Positions 26,794 to 36,532 of a stretch of 64,000 nucleotides of DNA are shown here, one piece after another. Source of the DNA: Flavobacterium sp. M31R6 (GTDB taxonomy: Bacteria > Bacteroidota > Bacteroidia > Flavobacteriales > Flavobacteriaceae); NCBI RefSeq assembly GCF_013284035.1, contig NZ_CP054141.1, positions 682,001 through 746,000 on the forward strand, written 5' to 3'. Under the pieces are notes generated by a model. That model searched no databases and was not told the DNA's origin. It saw nothing but the letters and a program-made list of their open reading frames with translations. Within the stretch, counting starts at the first letter, position 1. Each line of letters begins with the position of its first letter. The translations under genes and the position numbers were made by a program.

Positions 26794-28635
26794 CTACATT
26801 AACTGATATTCGGCAAGTTCAACAATCGTCAGTAGTAAACTGCGTATTCTTGTTTTTACGATTGATTCTGTCATCTCGTTGGGATTGCTTTGGTAGGTTT
26901 TCCATGCGCTTGTCCAATAACCATCAGAAGCTTGACCGGTTAAAAGCGTTTGTGTTTTAATTGCATTTTTGGCTGTTAAACTCAAATCTATGGGCAATAA
27001 ATAGTTAATGCATTCGCTAACCAATAGATTTGGGTCTTCGCAAGTTGCTTTTGGAAATTGTTTAACAAAGGCTATAGCATCGACTTCCATTCGGGTTGTT
27101 AAACCATTTTTTTCCAAGTCGAAACCATAAAAAAGATATTCGATCAGTCCATAACGTCTTTGAATCGAATTGGAATTAATCCAATATTCATGAAAAGAAG
27201 GTTTTTGATAAAAAGCTTGCCAGCCCGCTACATTTGGAATTGATCCCATAGCTTGTTGCATGTCGTACATGGCATAATTGAAAGTATTCCAAAGATTGTA
27301 TTGTGCTTCATAATTGGAAGCATCAGACACATTATAGTTGAGGTTGAAAGTCCGCATGGTTCCCACAATAACGTCTAATGGCGATTTGATATAAACCCCA
27401 CGATTGGCCATGTCAAAGAAGTGCTCACTTTTAAACAATTTGTCCAAAACAGGTAAAATATTCCAATTATTGGATACAAAATGCTGGGCCAAAGGAACAA
27501 TTACGTTAGCTTCTATATTGGCATCGATATCATAATAAACAAAGAAACGATACAAACGACGACAAATGTATTCGGACACTACTTTCGATTTGGAGAAAAT
27601 CATATCAATAAACAAATCCAATTCTCCGGCGCCAGAGTTGGCAATGGCGTTATTATTAAAAAACGATGAAAATTTTTTGGTGCTTGTGTCGTGTAGTTTG
27701 TCAACAAAATTGGTTGCTTCAGCAGTGGTATTCAAATCTTGAACTCTCCACCCTGTAAGCACTTTGGCGGCTTGGATAACGTCGGCTTCAGTATATTGGC
27801 TGGCTTCTTCTTTTCCCAGAGTGAAAAGTTCCATCACTTCACGGGCAAAATTTTCATCAGGTGCCGACTTGGTATTGGCTTGATTGTTCAAATAAAACAT
27901 CATTGCCGGTTGGGTAGCCATGTTGCGAATCAAGGATTTGTAATTTCCTGTGGCATTATCGCGAAACATTTTCATGTATTTATAACAAATTCGTGCCGAA
28001 TTGGTATTGCAGAATTCGTTGGAGGATTGCTTTACAAACTCAAAGTCTATCGGGATAAAATGATACCAAAACAAGGTCATTTTTTCTCGAATAGTGATGT
28101 CCTGATTAAAGGCAAGTCCCAAAGACCATGAACTTAAACCCGAAGTTCGGTTGCCATTAGTGTCACCACCTACATCATTGGTTGCAAAAGCATTATTGGT
28201 CCAATCTGCTCCATAGGCAAGTCCATTTTCATCCGGTTTTTCATTGTTGTAATGATTTACGGGAGGAGCAGGAGGGGTGTTGTCAACGGTCAAAATAAGA
28301 TTAACCGCTTGGGGCATTGAAAGTCCCAATAAAGTATCTACATCTGATTTTTTGAAACCATAGCCCGTTCTTCTCAATAAGTGCAAAGCTTCAGAAGTCG
28401 ACCAAGTTCCTGTGTAAGGCGCAAGACCACTTGTGACATTCGTGACTCTTTCGGTTTCTGGACCCGATTTGCCAGTAAGGTCTTTTTTGGGGTTTGTTAA
28501 AGAGGAATAACGTCGCCCATTGTATATTTTACGAGAGTATTTTTCGAATAAGGGATCTTTTTCTTGGGCACTTACCAATAATTTTTTAAGTAATTTGGTA
28601 AATAAAGCTCTTCTAGTCAGCGTAATGTTTCCCAT
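26794..28635 (-). CDS. DUF1800 protein
   Basis: A 613-residue protein. The DUF1800 pattern is clear: EALHLLRRTGYGFKKSDV near residue 75, LTLFW.H (as MTLFWYHFIP), NFAREVMELFTLG, EADVIQAAKVLTGWRV, and the C-terminal IKSPLDVIVGTMR region. The N-terminus (MGNITLTRRALFTKLLKK) lacks an ordinary Sec signal; a twin-Arg-like RR is present but without a clear hydrophobic core. It is upstream of, and probably co-transcribed with, the DUF1501 gene. The ATG at 28635 is preferred to a TTG five codons earlier. Confidence 0.9.
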   Translation of the reverse strand: MGNITLTRRALFTKLLKKLLVSAQEKDPLFEKYSRKIYNGRRYSSLTNPKKDLTGKSGPETERVTNVTSGLAPYTGTWSTSEALHLLRRTGYGFKKSDVDTLLGLSMPQAVNLILTVDNTPPAPPVNHYNNEKPDENGLAYGADWTNNAFATNDVGGDTNGNRTSGLSSWSLGLAFNQDITIREKMTLFWYHFIPIDFEFVKQSSNEFCNTNSARICYKYMKMFRDNATGNYKSLIRNMATQPAMMFYLNNQANTKSAPDENFAREVMELFTLGKEEASQYTEADVIQAAKVLTGWRVQDLNTTAEATNFVDKLHDTSTKKFSSFFNNNAIANSGAGELDLFIDMIFSKSKVVSEYICRRLYRFFVYYDIDANIEANVIVPLAQHFVSNNWNILPVLDKLFKSEHFFDMANRGVYIKSPLDVIVGTMRTFNLNYNVSDASNYEAQYNLWNTFNYAMYDMQQAMGSIPNVAGWQAFYQKPSFHEYWINSNSIQRRYGLIEYLFYGFDLEKNGLTTRMEVDAIAFVKQFPKATCEDPNLLVSECINYLLPIDLSLTAKNAIKTQTLLTGQASDGYWTSAWKTYQSNPNEMTESIVKTRIRSLLLTIVELAEYQLM

Positions 28636-28789
28636 AAAAGATGATTTCAAATTTTAGTTGTCTTGTTGTAGATGATAAAATACAACGACAAATATATAGA
28701 AATCGATATGAGAGGAATAAAAAATACGACAAAACACGTAGTTTTGCGTAAGACGTAAGAAAAAAATGTAATATGTGATTAAAGGTTTT

Positions 28790-30187
28790 TTAAGATGTTT
28801 TGAAAAAAGGGTACTTATTTATAACCATAATCAAGCTTTTTCCATCTCTTGTTTTCAAACTTGCTCTAAAAAGATCAAACTTGTTTTCTTGCGAAAGTTC
28901 CACTTCAAAGCTTTCAAATGATTTTAAAAATTCAAAATTTTTATTTTTGGCAATAATGTAAGGCCAATCTTTTGGCTGAAGTTTGTTGAAACGAACCTTT
29001 AAATATCCAATTTTAGGAATGGAAGGTTGGAAGTCCGAATTTTTTAATGAATTTGCTTCCAATGTTAAGGCATTATTTCGGATGGAAGTTTTTGTTGTCG
29101 CCAAAGGAAAATTCACGAATACATCACGATTGTCAATGGCATTTTGAGTTTTGAGATAATTATATGCTTTTTTAGAATTCTTAGTGAGTATTGAAAAGTA
29201 AAAAGAAGGTTCACGAGTAGTATGCACAACCACTTTTTTTATTGGATTAAAATCATCATCATAATCATAACTGATTGCCGAATCTTTCTTTTCTACTATT
29301 TCATTTAGCAATAATTCAGTTTTGGTTGGATTGTTAGCAAAAATCGAATCCAGATTAAACCCGATTATTTTGTTGATTTTGTCGGAATTTAGCTCGGTAA
29401 TGCTTTGATTTCGAATCATCTCAAAATCGAAGCCCAATGATAATAAAGCGTTTGGGTTTTGAAGGAATTGCGTTTCTTTTTTATATTTCGATCTGAATTG
29501 TAATTGTCCGTCGATCGTTATTTCTTGGTCTTCCAATTTTAGATTTAGAATTCCATCATTTTCCAGAAAACTGTTTTTTTTAATCCAAAACGTTACTGCA
29601 TTTTGTGTACTAATCGTTTTTTCTATTTTTTTGGCATCCAAAAAAAGCTTTTTCAAAAATAAATCGTCAGCTACTTTTACCGCAATATTTTTTTGCTTCT
29701 CAGAAATATTCGAAACTAGAATTTGATTTGAATACTTAATAAACAGAAGATTAAAGGAATTTGAATAATAAGAAGTCATTCCGTTTTGAAGTGCGATTTT
29801 GCGGAAATGCGATTTGACCATTACTTTTTCAAATGCCGTTTCATTTTCAATTTCGGCGGAAACAAACCACTGGAAAATTGGTTGGTTTTCAATGTGGAAA
29901 AGAGCTAAATAATCGGGGGTTTTTATTCCATAATTCGAAAGATCAAAACGGTTTTTGAATTCAGATTCTGTATCATTCCATCGGCATTCCGAAGGATTTT
30001 TTAGGCAGGAAAAAATAAAAAAATTTCGGATGTTTTTTATGTCGATCATTGCGATTCCATCGGTATTTTTGGGAATGCAACCTTGATTAAAATTTTTATG
30101 ATAGCCAAACCAATACAAAAAAGCCATACTCCCAATGGCAATAAGAAGTATGGCGATTTTAGAAAAATAGCGGTTTAGGCTCTTCAT
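28790..30187 (-). CDS. Membrane-anchored hypothetical envelope protein, 465 aa
   Basis: A 465-residue protein with an N-terminal transmembrane segment (about 9-27) and a long periplasmic part. PKNTDGIAMIDIKNIR just after the anchor resembles the P.d..g...id..n opening of DUF3352/DUF4836-type proteins and is echoed in its upstream neighbour (KVPDNAPFALCFNGKNL). No catalytic residues are evident. It is the third gene of a tight cluster, with three bases after the stop of the 672-aa gene. I cannot assign a function. Confidence 0.75.
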   Translation of the reverse strand: MKSLNRYFSKIAILLIAIGSMAFLYWFGYHKNFNQGCIPKNTDGIAMIDIKNIRNFFIFSCLKNPSECRWNDTESEFKNRFDLSNYGIKTPDYLALFHIENQPIFQWFVSAEIENETAFEKVMVKSHFRKIALQNGMTSYYSNSFNLLFIKYSNQILVSNISEKQKNIAVKVADDLFLKKLFLDAKKIEKTISTQNAVTFWIKKNSFLENDGILNLKLEDQEITIDGQLQFRSKYKKETQFLQNPNALLSLGFDFEMIRNQSITELNSDKINKIIGFNLDSIFANNPTKTELLLNEIVEKKDSAISYDYDDDFNPIKKVVVHTTREPSFYFSILTKNSKKAYNYLKTQNAIDNRDVFVNFPLATTKTSIRNNALTLEANSLKNSDFQPSIPKIGYLKVRFNKLQPKDWPYIIAKNKNFEFLKSFESFEVELSQENKFDLFRASLKTRDGKSLIMVINKYPFFKTS

Positions 30188-30190
30188 GAA

Positions 30191-32209
30191 TTATTCCGTA
30201 ACGATTGTTTCCTTTTTGCTTTCAGCATATAATTCATTGATGACATCAAAGAAATACTGTAAACTATTAGTGTGTTCCCCTTTGATGGTATAGGATGCAT
30301 CAGAAACAATAGCGCCATTTTTGAATTTGGATTCCATTGTAACTTCGCCTGCATTTTTCAATGCAATGTCATAGTAATTGCTTTTGACATCATTCCCAAA
30401 TTCCGTTTTGGATGCTGTAATTATTTTTTGAATATCAAACCAAGCAGCAGAATTGTTTTTAGAGATGGATTTTTTGAAATCGGCCTGTAATGGCATTGGA
30501 GTTTGTTGAATCAAGTTTTCTATATTTACTTTTGAAGTAGTCAACATAACCGCGCCGTTTTTCATTCCAATGTATAAGTTCTCAAGCAGATTGTCCTTTT
30601 CAAAGTGAATGGTGTAATATCCATTGGTCAATTGATAATCGGTAGCTGTAAATTTGCTTTTATTCAAAGGCAGTTGCAGCAATTTGTTGACGAATGATTC
30701 ATTTCTGGTGTTCATAAGAAATGTAAAGTCAGGCTGTATTTCATCTTTGATGCCTTTGGTTTCTATTTGCTGATAATTTTCATCATAATCGATGTTCACG
30801 AAATCTCTCTGTACTTTTTTGAGATCATGAAGCACAAAAATCGCGTTACCAGGAATGAGGTCTGCAATGGCTTTTTCGTCCAAAAATAACGCAACGGCAT
30901 CAATCAAAACGTCGGCTTCGTTTCCGCTGGCATCTTTAGAGTAGGATTGGTAAACAGAATTCAAAGTGTTTTTTAAAACTTTGTATTCATAGTTCATAAT
31001 GGCTTGTGTATCCATCGAAATGGAGTAATATCCCAAAACATTGTTGCCTATATAATTCAATAGGTTTTTATCAATTTTCGAATCACATATTTCCTGATAT
31101 GATTTTTTGGTCTCTTCGCTTTTAGGAGCCATTACTTGATTCAAGCGGATTTTGTCTTTTTCAAAATAGCCATTGAGGTAGTAATTACTGTCTAAGATTC
31201 CGTTTTTGTAAATTCCCATCAAAGCAGAATTTCCTCCAGCAAAGCTTGAGTAAAGTTGATTGGTTAGTGCGTCCAAATCGGCGAAAATATAAAAGTCAGA
31301 TTTAGGGTTATTATTTTTAAAAACAACGGAGCTTTCTGCTGTCGTTTCCGTTTTGGAATCGAAAGCTTCTTTGAAAATCAAATCAACAACAGGATTAATT
31401 TTTAATATTTCGATGGAATCGTTTTTTCTTAATTCGAGTTCCAATAATTTTCTGTTGGTTTCTTCCAGTTCTGCATTGGCCCTTTCTTGTGCAGCATAAA
31501 TTTCCTCTTCGGTAGGTTCTACAATTACGGGTTCTTTAACTGCTTTTTTGGTTTTTTTTCCCTTATTGTTTTTTCCTTTTTTGGTTTTTTCGTTCTTCTC
31601 TGGATCAGGAGTTGGTTTTATTTCTTCAGGGACATAGGCAGGAGCAACTGTGTCATAGTTAACTGCAACAGAATCCACCAGAACGCCTGTTGTATCCATG
31701 CTAGTTAAATCAGCGTATGGTTCTGTTTCAGTGTAACTATTTTTATTGGGTTTGGAAAATGTGGCATTCACCAAAACAGCAAACTTGTCATTCCAAGCCA
31801 AATGATGTGTTTTTGAAGTAGCAACGCTATTGTATGTTCCTTGTTTTTTTACTTTGAGACTATCTCCGTATTTTGCTTGAACCAGTTTTTCGAACAACGC
31901 AGCATTATTTAGTGGAAGCAACACCACATAACTCATTACAGAGTCTTTGTTAATGTAATATTGATACTGTTTATTTGTTAAGTCAATACCTGTTTGACTT
32001 AGATCTTTCGGTAAAAATTTTAATTCTTTTTCCAATAACTCCTGCATCCAAGGATATTCCTGAATGGTTTTTATTGCTACTTTTTCGTTAAGGTTTTTTC
32101 CGTTAAAGCACAAAGCAAAAGGAGCGTTGTCAGGAACTTTGTTGGCCAAATCCTGAGAATATATTGTTGTGGAAAAACAAATAGCAAGGAATAGGAAATA
32201 TTTTTTCAT
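30191..32209 (-). CDS. Exported hypothetical protein with charged linker, 672 aa (DUF4836-like?)
   Basis: A 672-residue protein with a signal peptide (MKKYFLFLAICFSTTIYS). The N-terminal region (about 22-160) resembles DUF4836-type sequences: VPDNAPFALCFNGKNLNEK, then EYPWMQELLEKEL. Residues about 195-265 are a Pro/Lys/Glu-rich low-complexity linker followed by a coiled-coil-like stretch rich in Glu/Leu/Arg. A second large globular part (about 290-650) follows. It belongs to a three-gene envelope cluster, with nine bases between it and the upstream lipoprotein gene. The role is unknown. Confidence 0.75.
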   Translation of the reverse strand: MKKYFLFLAICFSTTIYSQDLANKVPDNAPFALCFNGKNLNEKVAIKTIQEYPWMQELLEKELKFLPKDLSQTGIDLTNKQYQYYINKDSVMSYVVLLPLNNAALFEKLVQAKYGDSLKVKKQGTYNSVATSKTHHLAWNDKFAVLVNATFSKPNKNSYTETEPYADLTSMDTTGVLVDSVAVNYDTVAPAYVPEEIKPTPDPEKNEKTKKGKNNKGKKTKKAVKEPVIVEPTEEEIYAAQERANAELEETNRKLLELELRKNDSIEILKINPVVDLIFKEAFDSKTETTAESSVVFKNNNPKSDFYIFADLDALTNQLYSSFAGGNSALMGIYKNGILDSNYYLNGYFEKDKIRLNQVMAPKSEETKKSYQEICDSKIDKNLLNYIGNNVLGYYSISMDTQAIMNYEYKVLKNTLNSVYQSYSKDASGNEADVLIDAVALFLDEKAIADLIPGNAIFVLHDLKKVQRDFVNIDYDENYQQIETKGIKDEIQPDFTFLMNTRNESFVNKLLQLPLNKSKFTATDYQLTNGYYTIHFEKDNLLENLYIGMKNGAVMLTTSKVNIENLIQQTPMPLQADFKKSISKNNSAAWFDIQKIITASKTEFGNDVKSNYYDIALKNAGEVTMESKFKNGAIVSDASYTIKGEHTNSLQYFFDVINELYAESKKETIVTE

Positions 32210-32218
32210 GGTCTATAT

Positions 32219-32878
32219 TTAGTTGAGTGTGATTGTATTTTCAATTTTTTCGTTTCCGTTAATCACATTTATTACGGAACCGTTAAGTTTGATAGCTTTG
32301 TTGCTTTTGGATGTGACCGCATTTTTATTAGAAAAGGACTTGATGGTCGAATCAAATTTGTAAACCGAAGTGTATTTGGCGGTTTGAAAAACTTCCTTGT
32401 CGGCCTTTTCCAATTTATCGTAAAGGGCTTTTATGGGTATTTTTTGGCTGCGAGTAAACTTTTTGTCATTGAAAGTGAAATAGTCCGTGGCAATCGTCGG
32501 ACTTATTTTTTTGCTGTTTTTTAGTTTTAAAAAGACTGCATTGAGATTGGTTATTTTTTGAAAATCCAAATCAATCGCAAAAATGTAATTAGTTAAGTCG
32601 ATATTGGTTTTTACATTGGAAATTCCGGAGGTATTCTGTGCAAGTGCTTCCAGTTTGGCGGCTTCATTTTTGATTTCCTCTTTGGAAGGAATGGTATAGC
32701 CGTTGATTTTTTGCATTTTTAAAACCGAATTGATTTTAGTTTTGCTTTGGCTAAAATTAATTACAAAATTAAAATGCCCCGATCCGTCGTCTTTTATTTT
32801 CACTTCTTCAATCACTTCAAAGCAACTTTGGAACAAAAAGACAAAACACAATAAGGGTATAAAATAAACTTTTTTCAT
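32219..32878 (-). CDS. Lipoprotein of a three-gene envelope cluster
   Basis: A 219-residue lipoprotein with lipobox FLFQSC (Cys19), followed by FEVIEEVKIKDDGSGHFNF, a strand pair with a DDGSG turn. The rest is Lys/Asn-rich with mixed helices and strands. I do not recognise a named family. It is the first gene of a cluster with the 672-aa and 465-aa proteins, and lies 106 bp downstream of nhaA on the same strand. Cluster tightness (gaps of 9 and 3 bp) suggests the three products act together in the envelope. Confidence 0.75.
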   Translation of the reverse strand: MKKVYFIPLLCFVFLFQSCFEVIEEVKIKDDGSGHFNFVINFSQSKTKINSVLKMQKINGYTIPSKEEIKNEAAKLEALAQNTSGISNVKTNIDLTNYIFAIDLDFQKITNLNAVFLKLKNSKKISPTIATDYFTFNDKKFTRSQKIPIKALYDKLEKADKEVFQTAKYTSVYKFDSTIKSFSNKNAVTSKSNKAIKLNGSVINVINGNEKIENTITLN

Positions 32879-32984
32879 TGTATGTTTTGTTACAAGGTTT
32901 TTTTAAATCATTACCTGTAATCAATGGAGCTACAAAGGAAAGGATAAAATTTCTCTTTGAGATTTATTTAACACGTTTTTTATC

Positions 32985-34151
32985 CTATTTATTGGGTTTT
33001 AATCGATTTTCGGGAGCTTTAAAAGTGAGTTTTAGCCACAAAAAACCAAATGTTCCAGACAGGAAAGAGGCAATTAGAATGGCTATTTTTGAATAAGTTA
33101 TGACTTCTTCACCATCGTTTTTAAAAGCTAATAAGGTTATGAAAATAGACATCGTAAATCCTATTCCTCCTAGCATTCCAGCGCCTAAAATGTTTTTCCA
33201 TTTTAGATCTCTAGGCAATTTACTAATGCCTAAACTTACGGCAAGGAAAGAAAATAGCAAAATCCCGAGTGGTTTTCCTATCACAAGACCCAGAATAATT
33301 CCGATTGAATTTTCATGACTCAATCCTTCATACCAGCCTGTGTTGATGGAAATACAGGTATTGGCGATAGCAAATAAAGGAAGAATAATAAAAGCGACAG
33401 GTTCGTGCAGAAAATGCTGCAGTTTATAGGAAGCAGTATTTTTTCCGCCATCTCCAAACGGAATGACAAAGGCCAATAGCACCCCAGTGATAGTGGCATG
33501 TACACCCGAGTTGAGCATAAAATACCACATAAGAACACCTCCAATTAAGTATGGAGCCAAATGATGCACTTTTCGTCGATTCAATATGAATAAAAAGGCT
33601 AAGATGATAAAAGCGTAGAGTAAGTTGTCAAATGCAATGGTTTGAGTGTAAAATATGGCAATGACCAGAATTGCTCCTAAATCATCAATGACCGCAAGAG
33701 CTGTAAGGAATATTTTTAACGAGGATGGAATTCGGTTGCCCAATAAGGATAAGACTCCAATTGCAAAAGCAATGTCGGTTGCCATCGGAATTCCGGCTCC
33801 GTTTTGTGTTTGCGTTCCGTAATTCAATACCAGAAAAATTCCGGCAGGGACAATCATCCCGCCAAGAGCACCAAAAATGGGAAGAATAGCATTTTTGATA
33901 TTAGCCAATTCGCCATGATAGATTTCTCGTTCCAGTTCTAAACCAATCAATAGAAAGAAAATCGTCATTAACCCATCATTGATCCAATGTGTAATGGAAT
34001 GATGTCCGATTTCAGTGTTCCAAAAAGCGATATATTCAGTTTGAATTATTGAATTAGCCAACAATAAAGAGACTACGGTTACAAAAAGAAGTAATAGACC
34101 ACTCGCTTTTTCGCTTTGAAAAAATGCAGTAAATGTTTTGGTTAATTTCAT
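32985..34151 (-). CDS. nhaA: Na+/H+ antiporter NhaA
   Basis: A 388-residue inner-membrane antiporter with about twelve hydrophobic segments. The ion-binding elements of NhaA are present: MATDIAFAIGVL (Asp126) and ALAVIDDLGAILVIA (Asp156-Asp157, equivalent to D163/D164 of the E. coli protein). FFLLIGLELEREI in the first third is also typical. It exchanges internal Na+ for external protons to control pH and sodium. No nhaR-like regulator is nearby. Confidence 0.96.
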   Translation of the reverse strand: MKLTKTFTAFFQSEKASGLLLLFVTVVSLLLANSIIQTEYIAFWNTEIGHHSITHWINDGLMTIFFLLIGLELEREIYHGELANIKNAILPIFGALGGMIVPAGIFLVLNYGTQTQNGAGIPMATDIAFAIGVLSLLGNRIPSSLKIFLTALAVIDDLGAILVIAIFYTQTIAFDNLLYAFIILAFLFILNRRKVHHLAPYLIGGVLMWYFMLNSGVHATITGVLLAFVIPFGDGGKNTASYKLQHFLHEPVAFIILPLFAIANTCISINTGWYEGLSHENSIGIILGLVIGKPLGILLFSFLAVSLGISKLPRDLKWKNILGAGMLGGIGFTMSIFITLLAFKNDGEEVITYSKIAILIASFLSGTFGFLWLKLTFKAPENRLKPNK

Positions 34152-34274
34152 CTTTATATTTCGCTTTAAAAGTAAATTGCTAATTTAAGCATTGTAGGTT
34201 AATTATTCTAGGTTCAAACCATAAACCGTGATTTTTTAGTTAATTTTGAGACTCTAATTTAGCAATCCTTTTAT

Positions 34275-35225
34275 ATGGACATCAAAATCCTTCATATTGA
34301 CAGTAATAATCCCATTCTATGGGAACAATTGGAACAGGCAGGTTTTATTAATCACGCCGATTTTACTTCTTCCAAACAAGAAATCGAAGCCAAAATTCAA
34401 GACTACCAAGGAATTGTTATTCGAAGCCGTTTTAAAATTGACAAGCAGTTTCTGGACAAAGCCACCAATTTGCAATTCATTGCTCGAGTAGGAGCTGGAT
34501 TGGAAAGCATTGATTGTGATTATGCAACCTCCAAGAATATTGCATTGATTGCCGCGCCGGAAGGTAACTGTAATGCGGTTGCCGAACATACTTTGGGAAT
34601 GATATTGTCCTTGTTCAACAAGTTAAATATTGCTGACAGCGAGATTCGTTCCGGTGAATGGAACAGGGAGAAAAATCGTGGTTACGAACTCGACGGCAAA
34701 ACAGTTGGAATCATAGGATATGGAAACATGGGAAAAGCGTTTGCCAAAAAACTCCGTGGTTTTGATGTGGAAGTATTGTGCTATGACATCAAGGAAAATG
34801 TGGGTGATGCCAATGCCAGACAAGTTTCATTACAGGAATTACAGCAAAAAACAGATGTACTTAGTTTACACGTTCCTTGGACGCCTGAAACCGATAAGAT
34901 GGTAAATTTGGATTTTATCAATGCTTTCGCAAAAAACATTTGGATTATCAATACTTCCAGAGGTAAGAATATCATAACGGCAGATTTGGTTACCGCCATG
35001 CAATCTGGAAAAGTTCTCGGGGCTGGATTGGATGTTTTGGAGTATGAGAAACTGTCTTTTGAAAACCTTTTCCAGAATAAAAATACACCAGAAGCTTTTC
35101 AATATTTATTGGATGGACGAAAAGTGATATTAACCCCGCACATTGCTGGCTGGACCTACGAAAGTCACGAGCGATTGGCACAAGTGATAGTGGATAAAAT
35201 TAAAGCGTTGTATGGAAAAAGTTAA
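34275..35225 (+). CDS. D-2-hydroxyacid dehydrogenase (phosphoglycerate dehydrogenase-like)
   Basis: A 316-residue NAD-dependent dehydrogenase. The nucleotide-binding GYGNMG is at 148-153 with an acidic residue (Asp171) at the end of the next strand, which favours NAD. The catalytic residues are Arg229 (NTSRGK), Glu256 (GLDVLE) and His289 (TPHIAGWT). VAEHTLGMIL matches the PGDH/CtBP-like group. It lacks an ACT domain, so it is shorter than classic SerA. It may make phosphohydroxypyruvate or reduce other 2-keto acids. It is a single gene, divergent from nhaA. Confidence 0.9.
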   Translation: MDIKILHIDSNNPILWEQLEQAGFINHADFTSSKQEIEAKIQDYQGIVIRSRFKIDKQFLDKATNLQFIARVGAGLESIDCDYATSKNIALIAAPEGNCNAVAEHTLGMILSLFNKLNIADSEIRSGEWNREKNRGYELDGKTVGIIGYGNMGKAFAKKLRGFDVEVLCYDIKENVGDANARQVSLQELQQKTDVLSLHVPWTPETDKMVNLDFINAFAKNIWIINTSRGKNIITADLVTAMQSGKVLGAGLDVLEYEKLSFENLFQNKNTPEAFQYLLDGRKVILTPHIAGWTYESHERLAQVIVDKIKALYGKS

Positions 35226-35317
35226 AGTTGTAAGGTTTTTAATGTCTTAAAAAATAGTATTTTATGATATTTTTTATAAATTAGACAACTATTAATTAAC
35301 AAATTTAATTTTCAACT

Positions 35318-35596
35318 ATGGAGAATTCAAAACAAGAAAATTGGAATAACCCACAACCAATTCCTCAAGAAAATAAAAAAGTTTTAGCTGGAGTTCTAGC
35401 CATCGTATTAGGAGGATTAGGGGTACACAAATTTATTTTAGGATATACACAAGAAGGAATAATTCAGCTCATTTTAGGTGTTGTTACTTGCGGAATTGGA
35501 GGTATAATTGGCCTTGTGGAAGGAATTATTTATTTGACTAAAACTGATGAAGAATTTTATCAAACCTATCAGGTCGGTAAGAAAGGCTGGTTTTAA
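35318..35596 (+). CDS. TM2 domain protein (first copy)
   Basis: A 92-residue protein with a short polar N-terminus rich in Gln/Asn/Pro and a TM2 domain. The first helix is VLAGVLAIVLGGLGVHKFILGY, the G-x-H-x-F-x-x-G loop motif is present, and the second helix is IIQLILGVVTCGIGGIIGLVEGIIYL. TM2 proteins are small inner-membrane proteins of unknown role. It ends at a strong terminator, so it is transcribed separately from the second TM2 gene that follows. Confidence 0.9.
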   Translation: MENSKQENWNNPQPIPQENKKVLAGVLAIVLGGLGVHKFILGYTQEGIIQLILGVVTCGIGGIIGLVEGIIYLTKTDEEFYQTYQVGKKGWF

Positions 35597-35610
35597 AAAA
35601 TAAAGAAAGT

Positions 35611-35638
35611 AAAAATCCTGAAATTTCAGGATTTTTTT
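35611..35638 (+). terminator. Rho-independent terminator after the first TM2 gene
   Basis: AAAAATCCTGAAA is directly followed by its perfect complement TTTCAGGATTTTT (35611-35636), with a T run to 35638. Confidence 0.85.
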
Positions 35639-35776
35639 ATGTCTTATTTAATCTATCAGCAAAAATTAATTTTTTATAACAAGACATTTCTGTTAATATT
35701 TATATATTAGCAAAATTATGGAGTATCCGAAAATCCAAAATAGAGTAGGGAAGTAACCAAAAACCAAATTATTATA

Positions 35777-36115
35777 ATGGATTCACAAAAAGTTGACATG
35801 TTCATGATGATGAACGCTAAGTATTTTGAAGGGCATCATCTAAATATCATCCGCGAAAAACTAATAACCTTAGACGAAAGTCAATGGCAAAGATTACAGT
35901 TAACCCAATTTAAAGACCCCACTACAGCATTGTTAATTTCGATTTTTGCAGGAGCTTATGGAATTGATCGTTTTTACATTGGCGATACAGGAATGGGTGT
36001 TGGAAAGTTACTTACTTGTGGAGGTTTTATGATTTGGGCTATTGTGGATTGGTTTTTGATTCAAGGTGCTACAAAAGAAAAAAACACAATTGCGTTTAAT
36101 AATGCATTCCTTTAA
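35777..36115 (+). CDS. TM2 domain protein (second copy)
   Basis: A 112-residue protein with a 45-residue soluble N-terminal region (Met-rich start, then helical IIREKLITLDESQWQRL). A TM2 domain follows with the G-x-D-R-F-Y-x-G motif (GIDRFYIGDTG) between two membrane helices. It is unlike the upstream TM2 copy outside the motif. It starts a run of four more membrane-associated genes with gaps of a few bases or overlaps, so it probably heads an operon. Confidence 0.9.
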   Translation: MDSQKVDMFMMMNAKYFEGHHLNIIREKLITLDESQWQRLQLTQFKDPTTALLISIFAGAYGIDRFYIGDTGMGVGKLLTCGGFMIWAIVDWFLIQGATKEKNTIAFNNAFL

Positions 36116-36118
36116 AAT

Positions 36119-36532
36119 ATGTCAAAGAACAAGCTTTATATACTGATTTTATTTGCTTGTTTTTTGGGTTATAGTTGGTTACTCTTTTTGAAATTAGCAC
36201 CCATAAAAAATTCAGGTTTGGATTTGACTGTTTGCGTGTTTAAAAGAGTAACCAGTTTTCCATGTCCATCATGCGGTACGACCAGAGCGGTCTCCTATTT
36301 GTTTAACGGAGAAATTGTGAAGTCGTTGTTTCTAAATCCTTTTGGAATCGTAGTTGCCGGTATTTTGGTTGTTTCTCCAGGCTGGATTGTTTGGGATATT
36401 GTCGCAAAAAAACAGTCTTTTTACAATTTTTACATTAAAACTGAGAAGTTAATTAGAAAGAAAGAAATTGCCATTCCCTTGATTGTATTGGTTATTCTCA
36501 ATTGGGTTTGGAATATATACAAACACTTATGA
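36119..36532 (+). CDS. DUF2752 membrane protein
   Basis: A 137-residue membrane protein with three hydrophobic segments. It carries the DUF2752 signature FPCPSCGTTRAVSYLFNG, a C-P-x-C-G-x-T-R cysteine motif at the membrane face that may bind metal or form a disulfide. The family function is unknown. It starts three bases after the TM2 stop, and its stop overlaps the ATG of the next gene (ATGA). Confidence 0.9.
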   Translation: MSKNKLYILILFACFLGYSWLLFLKLAPIKNSGLDLTVCVFKRVTSFPCPSCGTTRAVSYLFNGEIVKSLFLNPFGIVVAGILVVSPGWIVWDIVAKKQSFYNFYIKTEKLIRKKEIAIPLIVLVILNWVWNIYKHL

